Shown here: one piece after another, positions 1 to 6,238 of the stretch
Position numbering within the stretch: position 1 is the first letter of the stretch
Layout of the letters: each line of letters begins with the position of its first letter
Assembly (NCBI GenBank): GCA_014238345.1
Contig: JABABF010000076.1
Coordinates: 1-7,148 of the forward strand
Direction: 5' to 3'
DNA length: 7,148 nt
From: Gammaproteobacteria bacterium
Lineage (GTDB): Bacteria; Pseudomonadota; Gammaproteobacteria; JABABF01
Translations under genes and position numbers: made by a program
Notes under the pieces: model-generated
Seen by the model: the letters and a program-made list of their open reading frames with translations, nothing else
What the model was told of the DNA's origin: nothing
Databases searched by the model: none

Positions 1-275
1 GCGGCGCTTCGGTGGCCAACCGCCGTCGAGCCGCAGCTTTTTTACAAGATCAAGCGGTGGTCAGCAAGTTATTTGATGAGTTGGGCGCGCGCTATAGCGA
101 TCGACCCGGTGGCTACTTGCGGGTACTGCGTGGTGGTTTGCGCGCTGGTGATCGCGCACAGATGGCGAGTGTAGAGCTGGTCGATCGCCCCGGCTACCAA
201 TCATTGCACAGTCGCGATGACGAGGCACCACAAGATGCTCAATCTGCTGGTGGCGCGAACGTAGCAGGTGGCTAG
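1..275 (+). CDS. rplQ: 50S ribosomal protein L17, C-terminal part (5' end outside window)
   Basis: L17 is a large-subunit ribosomal protein near the peptide exit tunnel. The reading frame is already open at base 3 and runs to a TAG at 273-275, so the gene begins before the window. The visible part carries the L17 C-terminal signature: KLFDELGARY, then GGYLRVLRGG, LRAGD and the closing MASVELVD block. These match the family pattern KLFxELGxR..xGGYxRILKxGxRxGDxAxMAxIELVD. After ELVD there is a variable 28-residue tail rich in Gly, Ala, Asp and Gln, which is common in L17. rplQ normally closes the rpsM-rpsK-rpsD-rpoA-rplQ operon, so the operon end probably lies in the following gap. I see no strong hairpin-plus-T-run terminator there. 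Identification is firm; only the length is unknown. Confidence 0.95.
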   Translation, partial: GASVANRRRAAAFLQDQAVVSKLFDELGARYSDRPGGYLRVLRGGLRAGDRAQMASVELVDRPGYQSLHSRDDEAPQDAQSAGGANVAGG

Positions 276-332
276 CGTTGCATACAACTGAAGCGATCTC
301 CGTGATGCGGTCGGGGCAAGTTTTTCTCCCGC

Positions 333-361
333 TTGCATTTTCTTGCGTTTGTTCCTAGAAT
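333..361 (+). promoter_or_regulatory. candidate sigma-70 promoter for the HU-family gene
   Basis: TTGCAT (333-338) and TAGAAT (356-361) are separated by exactly 17 bp. The -10 matches the consensus at 5 of 6 positions and the -35 at 3 of 6. It lies in the AT-richer 211-bp gap after rplQ, about 125 bp before the HU start, which would imply a leader of roughly 115-120 nt. Other -10-like words nearby (TAGATA at 373-378) make the exact choice uncertain. The rest of the gap holds no gene that I can support. Confidence 0.4.
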
Positions 362-486
362 ACTCGGCAGAGTAGATACTATGGTGTATGCATGTTGGTG
401 ATGGTGATTGAAGAGTCATTGATCTGCACCGACATCTTTACCAGTATTTTCCATTATTTCCAAAATAAATCTAGAGGATAGCCACG

Positions 487-912
487 ATGGCCACGACCAA
501 GAAAAAACCAACTCGCACTGCGAAAAAAGCCTCCTCGGTGCGCGGTCGACCTAAGCCCAAAGCAAAAAAAGCGGCTCCGGCGCGCAAGCTGGTCGCATTA
601 CGGACTCGGCTTAGCAAGCCGAAGCTGGTTGCTGAATTGGCTGATCAAGTGGAATTGCCTCGCAAGCAAGTCGCAATGGTGCTTGACGAGTTGGAGGTGG
701 TGATCGGGCGTAGTATCAAATCAGGTAGCATCGGTGAATTTGTCTGGCCTGGTCTGTTCAAGGTTGTCACCGTCAAGAAAAAAGCCACCAAAGCACGCAA
801 GGGTGTCAGTCCTTTCACTGGTGAGGCGATGGTGTTCAAAGCTAAGCCAGCCAGTCGCACCGTGCGCCTTCGTCCGTTGAAAAAGCTCAAAGAGTACGCT
901 GCCACCAAATAA
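487..912 (+). CDS. HU-family DNA-binding protein with basic, AT-hook-like N-terminal tail
   Basis: The product is 141 residues, longer than the usual 90-residue HU, because about 40 tail residues precede the HU fold. Tail residues 1-40 are rich in Lys, Ala, Pro and Arg and include RGRPK at 19-23, the core of an AT-hook. The HU domain (about 42-141) starts with LSKPKLVAELADQ, continues through the dimer core (GEFVWPGLFKV, 83-93), and carries the DNA-binding arm with PFTGE at 109-113, which keeps the Pro that HU/IHF proteins insert into the minor groove. It ends RPLKKLKEYA, typical of the HU-like group seen in Pseudomonas and Xanthomonas relatives. The start is supported by GAGGA at 474-478, 8 nt before the ATG. 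The expected role is nucleoid packaging or transcriptional modulation in the cytoplasm; no specific target is implied. It stands apart from its neighbours with gaps on both sides and is probably monocistronic. Confidence 0.88.
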   Translation: MATTKKKPTRTAKKASSVRGRPKPKAKKAAPARKLVALRTRLSKPKLVAELADQVELPRKQVAMVLDELEVVIGRSIKSGSIGEFVWPGLFKVVTVKKKATKARKGVSPFTGEAMVFKAKPASRTVRLRPLKKLKEYAATK

Positions 913-977
913 AGTTGCCGCAAATCGACTGGGCGATGGAGCTGTCTTTACCTCAATCATCCATGCGTTCAGTTGGC

Positions 978-1002
978 AGGGGGGGTGTATAGTTCGCCCC
1001 CT
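978..1002. repeat. G/C inverted repeat around a TATAGT box upstream of fmdB
   Basis: AGGGGG (978-983) is complementary to CCCCCT (997-1002), giving a perfect 6-bp stem with a 13-nt loop that contains TATAGT. No T-run follows on either strand, so it does not look like an intrinsic terminator. It may be an operator-like element or simply a G/C-rich promoter surround. Confidence 0.45.
988..993 (+). promoter_or_regulatory. candidate -10 element for fmdB, possibly also aspS and downstream genes
   Basis: TATAGT (988-993) matches the -10 consensus at 5 of 6 positions and is followed by TCGCCCCC, a GC-rich discriminator of the kind found at stringently controlled promoters. The expected transcription start is near 1000, about 45 nt before the fmdB ATG. 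The -35 is poor: GCGTTC (965-970) sits at 17-bp spacing, and the good-looking TTGGCA at 973-978 is too close. If real, the promoter is either weak or activator-dependent. Confidence 0.4.
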
Positions 1003-1019
1003 CCGATTGGCGGTGTGAT

Positions 1020-1051
1020 TTGGCAATTATTACATTGCATTATTATGCCAA
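1020..1051 (+). promoter_or_regulatory. potential start-codon hairpins in the fmdB leader
   Basis: TTGGCA (1020-1025) can pair with TGCCAA (1046-1051), enclosing most of the fmdB ATG at 1045. A competing smaller hairpin pairs GCAAT (1023-1027) with ATTGC (1034-1038). No Shine-Dalgarno sequence is visible before this ATG. The complementarity is directly visible; a regulatory role is inference. Confidence 0.3.
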
Positions 1052-1431
1052 TCTATGCCTATAGCTGTACTGCGTGTGGTCAAGAATCCGAGTTCTTGTT
1101 GCCCGTGGCATCCCCCGCACCCGATGCCTGTGTAGATTGCGGTGCTGCTGGTACATTGCGCAAGCAAGTAACCGCTGCGGCTTTCCGGTTGCGTGGTGGC
1201 GGTTGGTATGAAACAGACTTCAAGACTGGAGAAAAAAGCAATTTGGAGCGCAGCGATGATGCGAGGGAGGCTACAGGTGCGGCCACCTCACCTAAGGAGG
1301 ATGCCAGCTCACCTAGCAGTGATACCAGCGCTGATAGCGCTACTACTGGCAAGGGGGACAAGAATGCCTCTGCCAGCGCCACTAAGGTGTCCGCAGACAA
1401 GCCATCGACCACCGCTAAAAGTGATGCCTAG
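1045..1431 (+). CDS. FmdB-family zinc-ribbon protein
   Basis: The 128-residue product has the classic FmdB head MPIYAYSC and two CxxC pairs, Cys8/Cys11 and Cys29/Cys32, forming a one-zinc ribbon in the first 40 residues. The family block RLRGGGWYETDF at 48-59 follows. From about residue 70 the protein is low-complexity Ser/Ala/Thr/Asp/Lys, a disordered tail that commonly varies in this family. The ATG at 1045 was chosen because it gives the conserved MPIY start; the frame is open further upstream to an ATG at 973, but that would cross the candidate promoter and add non-family residues. No ribosome-binding site is evident. FmdB proteins were first linked to regulation of formamidase/acetamidase genes, but in proteobacteria most have no established function, and this one typically sits just upstream of aspS, as here (75 bp away). 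The exact role is unknown. Confidence 0.85.
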   Translation: MPIYAYSCTACGQESEFLLPVASPAPDACVDCGAAGTLRKQVTAAAFRLRGGGWYETDFKTGEKSNLERSDDAREATGAATSPKEDASSPSSDTSADSATTGKGDKNASASATKVSADKPSTTAKSDA

Positions 1432-1506
1432 CGCGAGTTTCCATGCTGTGGATTCGGTTGCGCTGGAGCGTATGCGGCATAAAGACGTTGTCACCTGCTG
1501 ATCTAT

Positions 1507-3291
1507 ATGTCCGCACCCGCTACCACAGCCATGCGCAGTCATTATTGTGGAGCATTGCGGGAAGCTGACATCGGCACCAAGGTTAGGCTTTGCGGCTGGG
1601 TGGATCGGTGTCGCGACCACGGTGGTGTGATTTTTATTGATTTGCGCGATCGAGAAGGTCTCGTGCAGGTGGTGTTTGCCCCCAGTGCCGCTGAGCATTT
1701 CCAGTGTGCAGAGACCGTGCGTGCGGAGTATGTGCTACAGGTGTGTGGTGTGGTGCGGGCGCGTGAGGAATCCCTGTGCAATCGAGAGCTCTCCACTGGT
1801 ACCATCGAGATCCATGGTTTAGAGCTGGTCATTTTGAACGAGGCTGAGCCGATACCATTTCAGATAGACGGGCATATTCGCGTCAGTGAAGAGGTGCGCC
1901 TGCGCCACCGCTATCTAGATCTACGCCGCCCGGAATTACAGTCTCAATTGTGGTTACGCGCCCGTGCGACCTCAATAGCACGCCGCTTTTTAGAGAGCGA
2001 GGGTCTGCTGGAGGTAGAGACCCCAGCGTTGACTAGTTCGACCCCCGAGGGTGCGCGCGACTATTTGGTTCCCAGTCGCCTACAACCGGGTAGAGCCTAC
2101 GCTTTGGCTCAGTCGCCCCAGCTGTTCAAGCAGTTGTTGATGATCGGTGGACTCGACCGCTATTACCAGTTCGCCCGTTGTTTCCGCGATGAAGATTTGC
2201 GTGCCGACCGTCAGCCGGAATTCACCCAGCTGGATCTTGAGGCGACATTTATTGATGAGGCAGGGGTGATGGCGCTTGTCGAAACGCTAGTGCGTGGCCT
2301 GTTTAGCGAGTTACTGGAGGTGAATTTGCCAGCTTTCAGAACTATCAGCTATGCGGAGTCGCTCGATCGTTATGGCAGTGACCAGCCAGACCTGCGCATA
2401 GATATGCCTTTGGTCGAGCTCGGTGAGCTGGTGCGTGGCGAGAGCTTCGAGGTGTTTCGCATCCCCGCTGAGACCAAGGGCTGTCGGGTGGCGGCTATAC
2501 GGTTGCCGGGGGGCGCAGCGCTGACAAGGAGCGAGCTTGATGAGCACACCCGTTTTGTCGGCGAGTTCGGAGCGCGCGGCTTGGCGTGGCTCAAAGTCAA
2601 TGAACTTGGGGTCGGTGCGTCGGGTCTACAGTCACCCATCCTCAAGTTTCTCTCTGAAAAAGCGCTGTCGGGGATCCTGGAACTACTCAGTGCTACCCCC
2701 GGCGACATCTTGTTTTTTGGTGCTGGCGAGCGCGATGTGGTCAATCGCTCGCTCGGAGCTCTGCGCGAGCGTTGCGCCGCCGCTGACCCACAGCTGATCA
2801 CTGTGCCATGGGCACCTGTATGGGTGGTGGACTTTCCGCTTTTTAGTCGCGATGCCAACAGTCACTGGGCTGCGTTACATCATCCATTTACAGCACCGAA
2901 TTGTTCTGCACAGAGCTTGCGCGAGGCTCCTGAGGCTGCGGGTTCACGCGCCTATGATTTGGTGTTGAATGGCATTGAGCTCGGCGGTGGGTCGATTCGC
3001 ATCCACTGCCCCAAAATGCAGCGCGAGATATTCTCGGTATTGGGCTTGGAAGACAGTGAAGTGGAGTCGCGATTCGGCTTTTTGCTCCGGGCGCTCGCTC
3101 ACGGTTGCCCGCCACACGGCGGCTTTGCCTTTGGTTGGGATCGTCTGATCATGCTACTCGCAGGCGGGGACTCGATCCGCGATGTTATCGCTTTCCCCAA
3201 GACCCAGAACGGTCAGTGTCCGCTGACTGTTGCGCCCAGTGCCCCGCGCCCAGGGCAATGGGCTACGCTGGGATTGAAGCAGCTCTCCTAA
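1507..3291 (+). CDS. aspS: aspartyl-tRNA synthetase (bacterial type)
   Basis: AspRS attaches aspartate to tRNA-Asp using ATP in the cytoplasm. The 594-residue product is close to the 590 of E. coli. The order is an N-terminal OB-fold anticodon domain (about 10-120, LCGWVDRCRDHGG), a class II catalytic core and an inserted GAD domain (roughly 295-415). Motif 2 is CFRDEDLRADRQPEF (225-239, with Arg227); the flipping loop has RDYLVPSR; HHPFTAP and GGGSIRIH follow; motif 3 ends GWDR (543-546, Arg546), where Leu is more usual than Trp. His38 occupies the position associated with non-discriminating enzymes, which also charge tRNA-Asn. The start is uncertain: Met9 (base 1531) begins MRSHYCG, which aligns with family N-termini and gives 586 residues; neither ATG has a clear Shine-Dalgarno. 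The 75-bp gap before it has no convincing promoter, so it may be read from the fmdB promoter. Confidence 0.97.
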   Translation: MSAPATTAMRSHYCGALREADIGTKVRLCGWVDRCRDHGGVIFIDLRDREGLVQVVFAPSAAEHFQCAETVRAEYVLQVCGVVRAREESLCNRELSTGTIEIHGLELVILNEAEPIPFQIDGHIRVSEEVRLRHRYLDLRRPELQSQLWLRARATSIARRFLESEGLLEVETPALTSSTPEGARDYLVPSRLQPGRAYALAQSPQLFKQLLMIGGLDRYYQFARCFRDEDLRADRQPEFTQLDLEATFIDEAGVMALVETLVRGLFSELLEVNLPAFRTISYAESLDRYGSDQPDLRIDMPLVELGELVRGESFEVFRIPAETKGCRVAAIRLPGGAALTRSELDEHTRFVGEFGARGLAWLKVNELGVGASGLQSPILKFLSEKALSGILELLSATPGDILFFGAGERDVVNRSLGALRERCAAADPQLITVPWAPVWVVDFPLFSRDANSHWAALHHPFTAPNCSAQSLREAPEAAGSRAYDLVLNGIELGGGSIRIHCPKMQREIFSVLGLEDSEVESRFGFLLRALAHGCPPHGGFAFGWDRLIMLLAGGDSIRDVIAFPKTQNGQCPLTVAPSAPRPGQWATLGLKQLS

Positions 3292-3317
3292 AGTGGCGGC
3301 CGACCGGGAAAAGTAGT

Positions 3318-4076
3318 GTGGCGGGGCACAGTAAATGGGCTAATATTCGTTTTCGTAAAGCGTTGCAGGATGCGCGTCGAGGCAAACTATTCACGAGGCT
3401 GTTGCGCGAGATTTCCGTGGCGGCGAGTAGCTTGGCCGACCCAGCGGCCAATCCGCGACTGAGATCTGCCATTGACCGCGCACAACAGGCCAATGTCAGT
3501 CGGGATAACATCGCGCGTGCTGTGGCGCGTGGCAGTGGTGAGGCCAAGTCTAAGCGGCTTGAGGAAATTCTCTACGAAGGCTATGGTCCTAGTGGCATGG
3601 CGGTGTTGGTCGAAGCGTTGACCGATAATCGCAACCGCACGGCCGCTGCCGTGCGCCATGCCTTTACCCGCGCCGGTGGCCAGCTCGCCGACAACGGCGC
3701 AGTGGCGCATCTGTTTCGCCGCTGTGGCGAGTTGATCCTCAAGGCGGCGAGCGTTGACGAAGAGCAGCTGGTCGATGTTGCGGTGGCCGCTGGTGCCGAG
3801 GAGGTGGAGCGTATTGCCGAGGATGGCGAAGATGCGGGGTGTTGGCAAGTGCTGACTCCCGTAGCGGCCTACAATGCAGTATCAGGTGCGCTCGGCGATG
3901 CTGGTATGGTGGCGCTGCGTGGTGGCTTGGTGTGCCTGCCACACAGGGTGTTGCCACTGGAGGCCGATCATGCTGACGTTGCGTTGCGTTTGCTGGCGGC
4001 ATTGGAAGCCTTAGATGATGTACAAAACCTCTACTGCAACGCCTCCTTCCCAGACGGGTTGCTCGCCGCTGACTGA
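3318..4076 (+). CDS. yebC: YebC/PmpR (TACO1) family protein
   Basis: The start is a GTG at 3318 because it produces the invariant family beginning (M)AGHSKWANI followed by RFRKALQDARRGKLF; the frame is open upstream, but those residues would overlap aspS and are not family-like. The product is 252 residues (246 in E. coli). Other family blocks are NPRLRSAIDRA, YEGYGPSG at 86-93 and DNRNRT at 103-108, with the usual three-domain span to DDVQNLYCN near the C-terminus. Members were described as DNA-binding regulators (PmpR, quorum sensing in Pseudomonas aeruginosa); more recent work on YebC and mitochondrial TACO1 supports a translation role at polyproline stretches. Which applies here cannot be told from sequence. 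It lies 26 bp after aspS and about 10 bp before ruvC, its classic position. Only a weak ribosome-binding site (GGGAAAAG, 3306-3313) precedes it. Confidence 0.95.
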   Translation: MAGHSKWANIRFRKALQDARRGKLFTRLLREISVAASSLADPAANPRLRSAIDRAQQANVSRDNIARAVARGSGEAKSKRLEEILYEGYGPSGMAVLVEALTDNRNRTAAAVRHAFTRAGGQLADNGAVAHLFRRCGELILKAASVDEEQLVDVAVAAGAEEVERIAEDGEDAGCWQVLTPVAAYNAVSGALGDAGMVALRGGLVCLPHRVLPLEADHADVALRLLAALEALDDVQNLYCNASFPDGLLAAD

Positions 4077-4086
4077 GGCTGGGGCG

Positions 4087-4587
4087 GTGGTGTCCGAGCA
4101 GATCATTCTCGGTATTGATGTCGGTAGCCGCATCACGGGCTACGGTGCGGTGCACAGTGCAGCTGGCCGCGAGCGCTGTCTTGACTGGGGTTGTATCAAA
4201 CCGTCTGCGACTTGGGATATGGGGCGCCGTTTGTCGACTATTTACCGCGAACTATGCGCTGTGATCGAGCGCGTTGCACCCGGAGTCGTGGCAGTGGAGG
4301 GAATCTTTGTGTCAAGCAACCCCGCCAGTGCATTGCGCCTTGGCCAAGCGCGTGGTGTCGTGTTGTTGGCAGCGGCCGAAGCGGGCATTGCCGTGGCCGA
4401 GTATATGCCTAGAGCAGTGAAGAAAGCGGTGAGCTCAACTGGCGGTGCCGACAAAAAACAAATGCAGTACATGGTCAGACAATTGCTATCACTGCCCGAA
4501 ACTCCGCCTGAAGATGCTGCCGACGCACTGGCCGTGGCACTGTGTCACGCCTACCACAATTCGGCGGCATCGCGAGCGGCATTGTGA
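4087..4587 (+). CDS. ruvC: Holliday junction resolvase RuvC
   Basis: RuvC is the dimeric, metal-dependent endonuclease that cuts Holliday junctions symmetrically after RuvAB branch migration. With this start the product is 166 residues (173 in E. coli). The four catalytic acids are present: Asp11 in GIDVGSRITGYG, Glu71 in VEGIF, and Asp143 and Asp146 in EDAADALA. The junction-opening Phe (Phe74) and the basic residues matching E. coli Lys107 and Lys118 (Lys112, Lys123) are also kept. The usual GIDPGS reads GIDVGS here. Two adjacent GTGs (4087, 4090) could start it; GAGG at 4075-4078, overlapping the yebC stop, is 8 nt from the first, while GGGG at 4081-4084 suits the second. An ATG further up (4015) would overlap yebC and precede the conserved fold. 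It ends in a 4-base overlap with ruvA. Confidence 0.95.
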   Translation: MVSEQIILGIDVGSRITGYGAVHSAAGRERCLDWGCIKPSATWDMGRRLSTIYRELCAVIERVAPGVVAVEGIFVSSNPASALRLGQARGVVLLAAAEAGIAVAEYMPRAVKKAVSSTGGADKKQMQYMVRQLLSLPETPPEDAADALAVALCHAYHNSAASRAAL

Positions 4588-5180
4588 TCGGCGAATTGCG
4601 GGGTTGCCTGTTGCGAGAGCCAGTCGATGGCCTGTTGCTACTTGAGGTTGCCGGAGTGGTGGGGCTGGAAGTACGGGTACCCGCAGGCCTGAGCGCCCGC
4701 CTGCCGTCAATTGGGAGTGAACTGCGATTACATACCCATTTGGTGGTGCGTGCTGATGAGTGGCAGCTGTATGGTTTTGCCGAGCTAGCTGAGCGAGATT
4801 TATTCCGGATACTGATCCGCGTGTCCGGCATCGGTGCAGGCATGGCGCTGGCGGCGCTGTCGGGGATGACGGTGGCAGAACTGGTGCGCTGTGTGCGCGA
4901 CGGTGATGTGCAACGCCTGTCCAGTGTGCGCGGCATTGGTCGCCGCACGGCTGAGCGGCTGGTGGTGGAGGTGCGCGATAAACTCGCCCAGTGGAGTGCC
5001 ACATCGCCGGTGGCGGATGACAGTGGTCAGGCGATGCGCGATGCCGAGCAGGCTTTGGTGGCGCTGGGTTACAGTGTGCGTGAAGCTGGGCGTATGGTCG
5101 CTGAGGCGTGCCGTGTATCTGGTGGTGCCAGCGGTGAGGCGCTGATCCGTGAGGCTCTGCGCCAGCAGAGTGCCAGCTGA
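4584..5180 (+). CDS. ruvA: Holliday junction branch-migration subunit RuvA
   Basis: RuvA tetramers bind the four-way junction and load RuvB rings. The start is the GTG at 4584, which overlaps the ruvC stop (GTGA) and gives the family start (M)IGELRG; the 198-residue product is close to 203 in E. coli. Domain I (about 1-63) is an OB fold; domain II holds two helix-hairpin-helix motifs, VSGIGAGMAL (80-89) and VRGIGRRTAERL (115-126); domain III (about 148-198) is the RuvB-contacting bundle, with EQALVALGYS and EALIREALR. Some usually strong positions differ. The acidic pin REDA reads RADE (56-59), the first hairpin lacks the usual Pro-Lys (GVGPK becomes GIGAG), and GVGYEV in the OB fold is GVVGLEV. 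No Shine-Dalgarno is visible, so translational coupling from ruvC is likely. Confidence 0.95.
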   Translation: MIGELRGCLLREPVDGLLLLEVAGVVGLEVRVPAGLSARLPSIGSELRLHTHLVVRADEWQLYGFAELAERDLFRILIRVSGIGAGMALAALSGMTVAELVRCVRDGDVQRLSSVRGIGRRTAERLVVEVRDKLAQWSATSPVADDSGQAMRDAEQALVALGYSVREAGRMVAEACRVSGGASGEALIREALRQQSAS

Positions 5181-6238
5181 TGCCAGAATCTAAAAGTATG
5201 CCGTCGCGCATTGTTTCGCCTCTGCCAGAGCCAGAGACCTTGGCGTTTGAGAATCAGACCCGTCCGCAGCGGTTGGCTGAGTATATCGGCCAGCCGCTAC
5301 TGCGCAGCCAGTTGGAGATTTTTCTGAAAGCAGCGCAACAGCGCGGTGAGCCACTCGACCATACGCTGTTGTTTGGGCCGCCTGGGCTCGGCAAGACGAC
5401 GCTGGCTCATATCATCGCCAATGAGATGGGTGCGCAGCTCAGAGCCACCTCTGGCCCGGTGCTAGAGCGAGCGGGTGACTTGGCGGCGATCCTGACTAAT
5501 TTGGCACCGGGCGATGTGCTGTTTATTGATGAGATCCACCGCCTGCGTGCGCAGATCGAAGAAATTCTCTATCCTGCGATGGAGGATCGCCAGCTGGATA
5601 TTATCATCGGAGAGGGGCCAGCAGCGCGTTCGATCAAACTGGATCTTCCTCCCTTTACTTTGATCGGCGCGACCACTAGGGCGGGTCGGCTCGGTGCCCC
5701 GCTACGCGATCGTTTTGGCATAGCACAGCGCCTTGAGTTCTATGCTGCCGATGACTTAACCACAATTCTCAAGCGTTCGGCAGAGCTGCTCGGGGCGCAG
5801 TCCGTCGACAGCGGTTTGGTGGAGATAGCGGTGCGTGCACGTGGTACGCCGCGTATTGCCAACCGGCTCCTGCGCCGTGTGCGCGACTACGCCGAAGTGG
5901 AAGGCGATGGTCGTATTGAGCCAGAGATTGCGGCGCGGGCGTTGGATTTGCTGAAGGTCGATCGCGAAGGTTTGGATACTCTGGACCGGCGTCTATTGCA
6001 AGCGCTGGCCGGACACTACGGAGGCGGTCCAGTCGGTGTCGAAAGCCTGGCGGTCATGCTGGGTGAAGAGCGAGATACGCTGGAGGAGGTCGTTGAGCCC
6101 TACTTAATTCAACAGGGGTTTTTGTTGCGCACCGCACGGGGGCGCACAGCAGCTGCGCGAGCCTATAGTGTACTCGGCCTCAAGCCGCCGTCAGCCGCCA
6201 GCGGCCAGCCTGGGCTGGGCTTGCCGGAGGGAGCGTGA
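5180..6238 (+). CDS. ruvB: Holliday junction branch-migration helicase RuvB
   Basis: RuvB is the hexameric AAA+ motor that pumps DNA through the RuvA-bound junction. The 352-residue product shows Walker A GPPGLGKT (66-73), Walker B LFIDE (114-118), sensor 1 GATTRAG (163-169), the arginine finger in LRDRFG (Arg176) and sensor 2 in GTPRIANRLLRR (222-233, Arg225). The winged-helix DNA-binding domain (about 265-335) includes GGGPVG and EPYLIQQGF. A Pro/Gly/Ala-rich tail of about 16 residues goes beyond the usual end (336 in E. coli). The ATG at 5180 overlaps the ruvA stop by one base (TGATG), typical of coupled reinitiation; an in-frame ATG at 5198 is a weaker alternative. All catalytic positions I can check are intact. 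Confidence 0.97.
   Translation: MPESKSMPSRIVSPLPEPETLAFENQTRPQRLAEYIGQPLLRSQLEIFLKAAQQRGEPLDHTLLFGPPGLGKTTLAHIIANEMGAQLRATSGPVLERAGDLAAILTNLAPGDVLFIDEIHRLRAQIEEILYPAMEDRQLDIIIGEGPAARSIKLDLPPFTLIGATTRAGRLGAPLRDRFGIAQRLEFYAADDLTTILKRSAELLGAQSVDSGLVEIAVRARGTPRIANRLLRRVRDYAEVEGDGRIEPEIAARALDLLKVDREGLDTLDRRLLQALAGHYGGGPVGVESLAVMLGEERDTLEEVVEPYLIQQGFLLRTARGRTAAARAYSVLGLKPPSAASGQPGLGLPEGA

Noticed and set aside
246..253. Chi-like octamer GCTGGTGG in the rplQ 3' end
   Set aside because: It is a single occurrence inside a coding region, and Chi sequences differ between lineages, so no inference is justified.
312..340. Possible rplQ terminator (GCAAG at 316-320 with CTTGC at 332-336, T-rich stretches nearby)
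   Set aside because: The stem is only 5 bp with an 11-nt loop, and the T-run lies in the loop rather than after the stem; not a convincing intrinsic terminator.
279..392. 8-bp inverted repeat TGCATACA (279-286) and TGTATGCA (385-392) in the rplQ-HU gap
   Set aside because: Exact but short, widely spaced and without extension; easily chance in a 211-bp AT-richer gap.
973..1044. In-frame upstream ATG extending fmdB by 24 residues
   Set aside because: The extension crosses the candidate promoter and does not resemble FmdB; the family start MPIY begins at 1045.
1327..1341. Paired AGCGCT palindromes in the fmdB tail
   Set aside because: They lie in low-complexity Ser/Ala codons with a 3-nt loop and no associated signal; best explained by codon composition.
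1458..1486. Possible promoter in the 75-bp gap before aspS (TTGCGC with CATAAA)
   Set aside because: Spacing is about 14 bp and both hexamers are poor; not supportable.
2370..2858. 162-codon open frame on the - strand inside aspS
   Set aside because: It is Ser/Pro/Arg-rich with no family motif, and the + strand frame is unmistakably AspRS throughout.
3105..3317. Upstream extension of the yebC frame into aspS
   Set aside because: The conserved AGHSKW start fits the GTG at 3318; the upstream residues are an out-of-frame reading of the aspS 3' end.
4489..5211. 240-codon open frame on the - strand across ruvA
   Set aside because: It lies entirely over well-identified genes, and its translation is His/Pro/Arg/Ala-rich with no recognisable domain, as expected for the complement of GC-rich coding DNA.
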